DNA of 64,000 nt from Hyphomicrobiales bacterium (GTDB taxonomy: Bacteria > Pseudomonadota > Alphaproteobacteria > Rhizobiales > Beijerinckiaceae): NCBI GenBank assembly GCA_003963405.1, contig RXIY01000007.1:1-64000 (forward strand). Direction: 5' to 3'. Below, in pieces: positions 43,108 to 51,400 of this stretch (position 1 is the first letter of the stretch; each line of letters begins with the position of its first letter). Position numbers and translations under genes: made by a program. The notes beneath the pieces are model-generated. The model was not told the DNA's origin. It searched no databases and worked only from the letters and a program-made list of their open reading frames with translations.

Positions 43108-46100
43108 ATGGCGGTGAGGAACAGGCTGTCCGGCGCCCTCGACTCTTTCAAGGGGCCGGTCCTATTCTCGACGTCCGGCTGGCGCGCCGGCCCTCGTCAT
43201 GGTGTCTTCATGCGGCGACTTGCTTTCTCTCTCCTGGCCGCGGGCGCGGCGTGGCTGCTTTTTCCAGCACAGTCCTTTGCGAAGCATCCGCCAGCAGACT
43301 CGCGGCCGAGCGTCGCCGTTGCGATCTCGCCGAGGGAACTGGCGCTCGACCGCGACGGCGCCGCGCTGCTGACCATTCCCGCGCCGGGGCGCTACTCGAT
43401 CCGCGTCAAAAGCCCGACGGGCGCGCGCATCGAACTCGTGGACATGATCGCCGGCCCGCTCGACTCCGCCGGGGCGGCGGGGCTCCGCGACGGGCGGATT
43501 GACGCGCTGCTCGACAAGGGCGTTTACAAGCTGCGCATTGGCGCGGTGAAGGGCGCGACCGGCAAGGCCAGCGTCAGCGTCGAGCCCTTCGCGGAGGCGG
43601 AGACGGCGCGGCCCGCGCTCACGCAAAACGCGATCGCGCGCGCGGAACTCGGCGATCTTCAGCAGCGCTCCTACGCGCTGGACATCAAGAACGAAGCGCC
43701 CGTCTTTCTGGAGGCCGTCGGCCGCGCGCTCCAGGATCTGCGGCTCTGGGACGCCGACGGCGCGCTCGTCGATCTCGCTTTCGAGCGCACGACCGTCGAG
43801 ACCAAACCCGGCCGATCCATGAACAGGCTTCGGCTCGAAGGGAGGGTCCCGCCCGGTCGTTACGTCGTCACCGCCTATGGCGGGGAGAAACTCGTCTGGT
43901 CCGATGGCGCGAGCGGCGAGCCGTTTCTGTTACATATTGCGGAGCCTGCCGTTCTGGCCGCGGGCGTGGCCGAAGGCGTGATCGGGCCCTTCGGCGCGGC
44001 GCGCTACGAGGCGCCCGCGAGTTACGACAGTTTCCGCCTGGAGCTTCCCGAGCAGGCGCCGGCGCGGCTCGACGCGCGGAGGGGCGCGGCGCGGGACACG
44101 GCCGCGATCGGCAAGACGAGCCGCGCGCCCGTCGCAACGCTTCGCCTCGCCGGCGACGCGCCCGCGCGCCTCGACGTCACGGGCCATGAAGGCCAGACTT
44201 ATGCGCTGCGCGCGCTGCGCCAGTCGAACCGCGAGACCTTCGAGGCCGCCGGGCCGCATCTCGTCTCGGTCGATGTGGCGGGCGAAGGCGGAGACGAAGC
44301 GCCCGCCACCGCGCTCCTCGCCCGCATCGAGACGGACGGCCGCACCCGCGTGATCGCGTCCGACATGCCGCGCATCGGCGCCGGCAAGGCCTGGCGCGGC
44401 AAGTTCAATCTCTCTGGACCCACGTCTCTCCTCTTCGAGGCGACGAAGGGCGGGCCGGTCGCGATCGACGCCAAAGGCGTGAAGCTGCGCGCCTCGATCG
44501 AGCCGGCGCTGGGCTCGCTGGCGCCGCCGCGCGCCGGCCGGGAGGGCAATCGCTACGACCTCGTCGCGGGCTTCTATCTTCTCACGCTCGAGCCCTCTGG
44601 CGACAGCGGCGGCGTCGTCGATCTCACGATCGGCCCGCCCGGCCTCGCGGTCTCCGCGCCGGCCGCCCTGCCCTCGCGCGCCTCCCTGTCCTTCGGCCAG
44701 CAGACCCTCGAAGGCGGCGGCTCCTATCTCATCCTCGCCAATACGGCTCCGGGGCTTCTCACGGGCCCGCGCGTCGTCGCTTTGCCGGCGGCGCTGGATC
44801 AGGGGCCGCTCGCCCTGCATCAGCCGGCGGGCCAGGAGATTTCGCTGCCGTTGCGCCTGCCCAAGGACGGCAAGGCCATCGCCCGCGACGCCAGAGGCGC
44901 CGACGTCCCGCTCAGCGTCGCGGAAGAGAAGGTCGAGAACGACCAGCGCCTCGTCACGGTCAAGATCGCCGCCCCCGAGACGGCGCGCGCGCTCGGCCTG
45001 ATCTATCAGCCGCCAGCGCCCTCGGCCTCCGAGACGGCGGCGGGGCCCGCGAAGGGACCGCGCGCCTCGGCGGGGCGGCCGGCTTTCTTCGACCTCGCCC
45101 GCGACGAGACGAAAAGCCTGCCCTTCGACGTGGCGCAGGGCGGCCTTTACCGCATCGAAACGCTCGGCCGCCTCAAGACGGCGCTGCGCGTCGGCGCGGC
45201 CGTCTCGCCGAAGCTCGGCGAGGGCGAGGCGAACGGGCCGGGAAGCAACGGCCTCGTGACCGCCTATCTGCGCGCCGGCGCCTATCGCGCCGCCGTCACG
45301 GCGAAAGAGTCCGCCGGCCATCTCGGCCTCTCCGTCGCGCCCGCGACGCTCGCCCAGACCGCCAGGATCGCCGACGCCGGCGAAGCGCGCGCGACGCTCG
45401 CGCCCGGCAAGGGCGCCGTCGTTCCCATGGAGATTTCCCGCGCCGGGGATTATCGCCTGACGCTCGCGAGCCTCGGGCGGGACTGGCGGGCGCGGCTCGA
45501 GGACGCCGACGGCTGGCCGCTGACCCCGCCCGGCTCCTTCCGGCGCAAGACCCTGCATCTCGAGCCTGGCGCCTATCGGCTGGTCGTGAGCCCCGAGGAT
45601 GTCGAGGCGCGCATGATCGCGCGTCTCGCCCCCATCGTTGCGCCCGCCGCGCTCGAAGGCCACGGCCCGCACCCCCTGCCCTTCGAGACGGCGCAGAAGC
45701 TGCAATGGCGCGAGCCGCAGGGAAAGGACGCGCCGCGCCTCCCGGATGTCTGGCGCTTTTCGCTCGCCGGCGACTCGGATGTGACGCTCTCGATCGGCGA
45801 AGGCATGATCGGCGACATTCTCAAGGGCGACGGCGAGAGCGTGGCCAAGGTCGTGGCCGACCGCCCCTTCAAGGGAAGGCTTGCCGCCGGCGACTACCGC
45901 GCCGAGGCGCGCAGCCTCGCCCATGACGACCGGCTGGATTACGAGATCGCGTTGTCCTCGCCGCAATTGCAGCCGGGCGCGCCCCGGCGCGTCGATCTGC
46001 CCGCGCGTCTCGATTTCGCCCTCGCGCGGGAGAGCGTCGTCGATCTTTCGAGCTTCGGCGACAAGGAGACCATCGGCGCGTTGAAGACCGCCTCGGGCGA

Positions 46101-48396
46101 GGTGGTCGAGCGGCTGGAGCCGCGCGCCAACGACTGGAACGTCGCCCTCGCCCGCCGCCTGCCCGCCGGCGCCTATCGGCTGGAGCTGGAGGCGCTCGCC
46201 GCGACGCGCGAGCCCGCTGCGCAAAACGCCGAACGCGAAGACGCCGCGCAGGACGGCGAGGAAGAGACGGACGAAGCGGCGGCCGGCGAGACCGAAGCGG
46301 CGCCCGAAGGCGCCCAGGAAGCTCAAACAGGACAAGAGGCTCAAACAGGGCAAGAGGCTCAAGAGGGCCAAGAAGCCCAAGACGCGCAAGAGACTGAAAC
46401 CGAGAGCGGCGTCGAGATCCGTCTGTCGGTTCTCGACGAGCAGGACGGCCCGGCGCTCGCCATGACCGGCGAGACGGTTCTCGACGGCGCCAAGGCGCAA
46501 CGCCTGCTGCTGCCGACGATCTCCGGCGACGCGCTCGCGCTTGTCGCCGCGCGTTCGGCGAGCGAGGTCGCGCTCTCCATCGAACGGCGCGACGGCGAGG
46601 GCGTCTGGCGCGTCATCGGCGTCGAGCGTGGGCTTGCGCCCGTCGCCGCCTGGCCGGCCGCGGGCGACAAAAGCGCCTGGCGCGTCACCGTTTGGCCGCT
46701 CGGCGGCGCGCGCGAGCCTGTCACAGTGGCGGCGCGCACGGTGGCGCGGCGCGCGCGCGGCGCGGGGGACGTCGCCCTCGACCCGCTTGGCGATCTCACG
46801 CCCGAGGTCTGCGTCGCCCGGATCGACGCGCCCAACGCGGCGCTCCTCGATGTCACCGCGACGCCCGGCGTCCTGGCGGGCTCGGCTCCGGGTCGGCTGC
46901 TGCGCGCGGCGCGTTCCGGCGTGCTGGCGCCTCAGGCCCCGACGCTCTGGCTGCTGGCGCGCGACTGCAAGGCGCAGGCGCATGTCGCCGCCTTCGACTG
47001 GCTCGGTCAGGAGGTTGCGCTCGATCTCGGCGAGGGCGAGCGCGCCTTTCTGCCCCCGCTCGCCGCCCCACGCGGCAAGACCCGGCTGTGGCGCGCACGC
47101 TCGACCTTCGCGCAGCCGGCGATCGACGCGGGCGCCGGCAAGGGCGTTGCGGAGGGCGTCGCGCTGGCGCTTCCCGGCGAGGCCGCGCCGCAATTGTGGA
47201 ACGCCAGCGGCCCCGCTCCCATGCGCGCCGCGCTCTCGGCCATCGATATCGAGACGCGCGCGCCGATCGACGGCGGCGCCAGCTACGCCGGGCTCGTGCC
47301 GCCGATGAGCGCGCAGCCGGTCGACATGGCGTCCTCCGACGCGCCGCTCGCGCTCGATCTTGCCGGCGGCCTCGCGGCCTTTGTCGGAAAGACCGGCGTC
47401 TTCGGCGACGATGCGGCGGTCTCGCGGGTCATCCACGGCGCGGGCGCCCGCGTGCTTCTCGTCAACATGACGGCGGCGCCCCTGCCCGCGCGGATCGCCC
47501 GCACGCCCGATCCCGCCATGAGGCTCGATGCGAAGACCGCTCTCAAACGTTTCTTCGGCGCCGCCGGCCAGCTCTCGCTTCCCCTGGACGCGCAGCCGAA
47601 CGACCGCCTCGTGGTGATCGGCGCGGACGCCGCCGTCGTCTCGCGCAGCGGGCGCGTGTGGCGCGGCCGCGACCTTGCGCTCGACGGCGCGGGCGAGGTC
47701 GTCCTCGATTACAAGCCCGGCCTCGTCGCCGCCTGGATCGAGCGCGGCGGCGTCGCGCCCTGGCCGCAGGCCGCGGCGCGCGCGCTGGAGCTTCCCAAAC
47801 GCGTGACGCTCGACGGCGCGAGCGCGCGCTTTTCCATCAGGCAGAGGACGCCCGTCATGCTCAGCGCATCGAGCGGCGCGCCGGCGCTTCTGTCCTTCAC
47901 GCAGAACGGCCGGCGCGAGACCTTCGCCTTCCCGGCGGGCGTCGAATTTCGCCACTATATGGCGGCGGGCGAGGCGACGCTCGATCTCTACGCGCCGCAT
48001 GACGGCCCGCTCGGCGGCGCGCTCGACATGACAGCGCAACCGGTCATCGAGGCGCATGAGGGCGTGAACGATCCCATCGCCGTCGCCCCCGGCGCCAGCG
48101 CGCTCTTCTCCTTCGAGACGAAGCGCGCAGGCGAGATTGGCGTCGGCATACGCGCCGAGCCCGACCGCGTGAGCGCGCGTCTGATGGACGCCAGCGGCAA
48201 GACGCTCGGCGAGGGCGTCGGTCAGGTCGTGAAACTTGCGCCCGGCCGTTACTTCCTCGAAGCGCGCGCGCCGGCCGATACGAGCGCGACGACCATCCGC
48301 GCGGCCATCGTGGGGCTTTCGCCGCCGCCCGCCGCGCCGCCCGAGGAGGTCGTAGCCGAGCTTCTCGAAAAAGCCGGACTGAAGAAGAGCAAATGA
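43108..48396 (+). CDS. giant exported multi-module protein, first gene of the A2M-pbpC operon
   Basis: The product is 1762 residues from the ATG at 43108, which has a strong AAAGGAG site seven bases upstream; an ATG at 43210 would begin directly at the signal peptide MRRLAFSLLAAGAAWLLFPA. I do not recognise a family over the full length. At least nine segments share the pattern (P/A)GxYxLxV, at about residues 137, 248, 486, 724, 779, 819, 927, 1019 and 1711 (for example LEPGAYRLVVS, AGDYRLTLA, LPAGAYRLELEA). This resembles the edge strand of pre-peptidase C-terminal-type beta-sandwiches. An E/Q-rich linker lies around 1040-1100. It is co-transcribed with A2M (25-nt gap) and pbpC. A periplasmic partner of the A2M is inferred. 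Confidence 0.8.
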   Translation: MAVRNRLSGALDSFKGPVLFSTSGWRAGPRHGVFMRRLAFSLLAAGAAWLLFPAQSFAKHPPADSRPSVAVAISPRELALDRDGAALLTIPAPGRYSIRVKSPTGARIELVDMIAGPLDSAGAAGLRDGRIDALLDKGVYKLRIGAVKGATGKASVSVEPFAEAETARPALTQNAIARAELGDLQQRSYALDIKNEAPVFLEAVGRALQDLRLWDADGALVDLAFERTTVETKPGRSMNRLRLEGRVPPGRYVVTAYGGEKLVWSDGASGEPFLLHIAEPAVLAAGVAEGVIGPFGAARYEAPASYDSFRLELPEQAPARLDARRGAARDTAAIGKTSRAPVATLRLAGDAPARLDVTGHEGQTYALRALRQSNRETFEAAGPHLVSVDVAGEGGDEAPATALLARIETDGRTRVIASDMPRIGAGKAWRGKFNLSGPTSLLFEATKGGPVAIDAKGVKLRASIEPALGSLAPPRAGREGNRYDLVAGFYLLTLEPSGDSGGVVDLTIGPPGLAVSAPAALPSRASLSFGQQTLEGGGSYLILANTAPGLLTGPRVVALPAALDQGPLALHQPAGQEISLPLRLPKDGKAIARDARGADVPLSVAEEKVENDQRLVTVKIAAPETARALGLIYQPPAPSASETAAGPAKGPRASAGRPAFFDLARDETKSLPFDVAQGGLYRIETLGRLKTALRVGAAVSPKLGEGEANGPGSNGLVTAYLRAGAYRAAVTAKESAGHLGLSVAPATLAQTARIADAGEARATLAPGKGAVVPMEISRAGDYRLTLASLGRDWRARLEDADGWPLTPPGSFRRKTLHLEPGAYRLVVSPEDVEARMIARLAPIVAPAALEGHGPHPLPFETAQKLQWREPQGKDAPRLPDVWRFSLAGDSDVTLSIGEGMIGDILKGDGESVAKVVADRPFKGRLAAGDYRAEARSLAHDDRLDYEIALSSPQLQPGAPRRVDLPARLDFALARESVVDLSSFGDKETIGALKTASGEVVERLEPRANDWNVALARRLPAGAYRLELEALAATREPAAQNAEREDAAQDGEEETDEAAAGETEAAPEGAQEAQTGQEAQTGQEAQEGQEAQDAQETETESGVEIRLSVLDEQDGPALAMTGETVLDGAKAQRLLLPTISGDALALVAARSASEVALSIERRDGEGVWRVIGVERGLAPVAAWPAAGDKSAWRVTVWPLGGAREPVTVAARTVARRARGAGDVALDPLGDLTPEVCVARIDAPNAALLDVTATPGVLAGSAPGRLLRAARSGVLAPQAPTLWLLARDCKAQAHVAAFDWLGQEVALDLGEGERAFLPPLAAPRGKTRLWRARSTFAQPAIDAGAGKGVAEGVALALPGEAAPQLWNASGPAPMRAALSAIDIETRAPIDGGASYAGLVPPMSAQPVDMASSDAPLALDLAGGLAAFVGKTGVFGDDAAVSRVIHGAGARVLLVNMTAAPLPARIARTPDPAMRLDAKTALKRFFGAAGQLSLPLDAQPNDRLVVIGADAAVVSRSGRVWRGRDLALDGAGEVVLDYKPGLVAAWIERGGVAPWPQAAARALELPKRVTLDGASARFSIRQRTPVMLSASSGAPALLSFTQNGRRETFAFPAGVEFRHYMAAGEATLDLYAPHDGPLGGALDMTAQPVIEAHEGVNDPIAVAPGASALFSFETKRAGEIGVGIRAEPDRVSARLMDASGKTLGEGVGQVVKLAPGRYFLEARAPADTSATTIRAAIVGLSPPPAAPPEEVVAELLEKAGLKKSK
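46321..46392 (+). repeat. four 18-bp in-frame tandem repeats
   Basis: The unit GCTCAAACAGGACAAGAG is repeated four times with increasing divergence and encodes AQTGQE, AQTGQE, AQEGQE, AQDAQE (residues 1072-1095 of the giant protein). Adjacent sequence is also Glu/Ala-rich. It forms a flexible linker whose copy number may vary between strains. Confidence 0.85.
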
Positions 48397-48421
48397 CGTC
48401 CGCCCCGACGGACCATTTTTA

Positions 48422-51400
48422 ATGAAAGCTTCTGCGATGAAAAAGACTCTGCTGCTGTGCCTCTTCGCGGCCCTTTCATTCGCCCCGCCCTCGCGCGCCG
48501 AAGCGCCGCCGGTCTTTGATCGCGTCCAGCGCGCCGATGGCGCGCGCATCGCGCCGGATCGCTTCCTGCGGGCCTATGATCCGCTCACTATTTTCTTTCC
48601 CGGCGACGTCGGACCGAAAGCGGGCGGTCCCGAAGACGCGCCGGCGAAATATGCGACGATCACGCCGCAGCCGGCGGGCGACTGGCGCTGGATCGGCCCG
48701 CGCGCCTTGCAATTCCGCCCGGCCGAACCGTGGAAGCCCCTCGAGCGCGTGAGCGTCAAAAGCGCAACGGACGAGCGTCGGCTCGTGACGCTGCTGCCGA
48801 CGCCCTCCTCCACCAATCCGGCGGCCGACGCCGACCCGGCGCAAGACCTCACGCAGATCGCGCTGACTTTCGCGCAGCCTGTCGACGCGGCGGCGCTTGC
48901 ACGTCTCGTCACGGTCGAACTGCGCCCGGCGCCCGGCGTCTCGGCGCAGGGGGGACAGATTCTCAGCCCTTCGGCTTACGACATTCGCCCGCTCGAACGC
49001 GGCGCGCGGGGCGACGAACAAACTTACGTTCTGCGCCTGCGCGACAGCATCGCCGACGGGCGCGTCGTCATTTTACGCCTGAAGCTTTCCGACGAACCGG
49101 GCCTCGACGACGAGACCTATGAATTGCGCATCCGCACCGCCCTGCCCTTCGCCGTGACGGAGGCGAGTTGCGGACGCGGTTGGGACGATACGCATCAGGG
49201 CGGCGTGCTGCGCTGCGCGGCCAATGGCTTCTCCCCGGCGCCCGAGAGCGGCGCGGAAGAAGGCGGCGACGCGGCGTCGACCTATGCCGCGACGAATAAG
49301 CGCCGCCTCTCCCTCGCCTTCAACGCGCGACCCGAGACGCTCGACATTCTGCGGGCGCGCGAAGCCTTGCGCATCACGCCGCCCGTCGACGACATGGCTG
49401 TCGAAAATGACGGCGATCGTCTCAGGATCGCCGGCAAATTCCTCTCCGACACGGTCTATGAAGTCCGTATCGCGCCCGGTTCGATCAAGGACGATCGCGG
49501 CCGTCCGCTCGCCGAGACATTCTCGCAGCGTTTCGCCTTCACGCGCGACATTCCCGCCTTGCAATGGGACGCGGGCTACGGCCTCGTCGAGCGTTACGGC
49601 GCGCAGCTTCTCCCGCTGCGCGGACGCGGCTACGACCGCGCCGACATTCGCATCCACGCCATCGACCCGCTCGCGCGCGATTTCTGGCCCTTCCCGCAGC
49701 AGGGCGTCGAAACCAGCGACGGCGAGGCGCCGCCCTTGCCGGGCAATGAACCCGCCCGCTGGAGCGAGAGCGGCAATATCGAGGCCGAAGCGATCAAGGC
49801 GCGCATCAAATTGCTGGGGTCGCCGGCCGTCTCGCGCCTCGTCGATCTGCCGATCAAACGCAATGGCGCCGACGCGAAATTCGGCGTGGATCTGAAAGAG
49901 GACTTCGCGCGCGTGAGTGGGCGCGACCAGCCGGGAACCTATCTCGTCGGCCTGCGCCCGGTCGATCAGGAGAAGCGCAAATGGCTGCGCGTGCAGGTTA
50001 CCGATCTCTCTCTTTCCGCCATCGAAGAGCCGACGCGCGTGCGCTTCGCCGTGACCTCGCTTGCGACGGCGCAGCCTGTTGGCGGCGCGCAAATCCGGGT
50101 CGAGGGCGTGAAGGACGACAAATTTGTCACGCTCGCGACCGGAACGACGGACGAGAGCGGCTTCTTCTCATGGTCGCCAATCAAACGCGGCGACGGCGAA
50201 TTGCGCCGCGTCGTCGTCAGCAAGGGCCTCGATACGCTCGTCATCGACCCGGACAGCGCGCCATCCGAATATGCGCGGGAGCTCTGGTCGAAGCCGGAGG
50301 CGCCGTGGCTCTCCTGGGTTTCCGAGAGCGATACGCCGCGCGAAGAAAAGGCGCGCACGCTTTGCCACGTCTTCTCCGAGCGGCCGATCTACCGGCCCGA
50401 GGAGCCAGCCCATATCAAGGGCTTTGTGAGAAGCTACAGGGGCGGCGCGCTCAGTCTCACGAAAACCGGCGGCGCGCTCGTCGTCACAGGGCCGAACAAT
50501 CAGGAATGGCGCATCCCCGTGAAGCTCGACGCGGCGGGCGGCTTCTATCACAAATTCGACGCGCAGACGCCCGCGACCGGCGACTACTCGGTGAAATTCG
50601 AGCCGGACGCGCCGAAGGCGAAGAAAGCCGAAAAGACCGACGGCGCCGAACCGTCCGAGGGCGAAGGCGCTGAAGCCGCGCAGGATACGTCCTGCGGGCA
50701 ATTCACCTTCAAGAAAGAAGCCTATCGCCTGCCGACCTTCGAGGTCGTGCTCAATGCGCCGCAGACGGTCGCGCTCGACGGGACCTTCGACGTCGATCTG
50801 CTCGCCCGCTACTTTGCAGGCGGGCTCGCGGCGGACCGTCCGGTGAAATGGCGCGCGGCGCAGTTTCCCCATGTCTTCACGCCGCCGAACCGCGAGGGCT
50901 TCCTCTTCTCGACCGACGCGCGCTTCTCCGGCGACGGCAAGTTCAAATCGACGGCCGTTCTCGAGCGCGACCAGCGCACCGACGCCGGCGGCGCCGCGCG
51001 CATGACCTTCGACGCCACGGTGGAGCCGACCGCCCAGCCGCGCCGCTATTCCATCGAGGCGACCGTGACCGGCGACGACGGGATCGAAGTGCGCAATGTG
51101 CAGAATGTCATCGCTCTGCCCCCCTTCGTGCTCGGCGTGAAGACGCCGCGCTATGTCGAGCGGCCCGGCGCCGTCACGCCCGAAATCATCGCCGTGGACG
51201 GCAAGGGCGAGACCATCGCCGGCCTCGACATGACGCTGCGCCTCATCAAGCGGAACTGGATTTCGACGCTTCAGGCGAGCGATTTCGCGCAGGGCGCCGC
51301 GAAATATGTCACGCAGACGCAGGACGAGACCATCTTCGAGCAGAAGATCACGAGCGCCAGAGAGGCGCAGAAGATCGCCCTCGAAGCCAAAAGCGCCGGC

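Noticed and set aside
46321-46392. Possible CRISPR-like array
   Set aside because: The units are contiguous without spacers and are in frame in a coding gene.
43930-48549. A 1539-codon open frame on the minus strand opposite the giant gene
   Set aside because: It is antisense to a protein with signal peptide, repeats and operon spacing; its composition (Arg/Gly/Ala/Asp-rich) is that of a GC-rich shadow frame.
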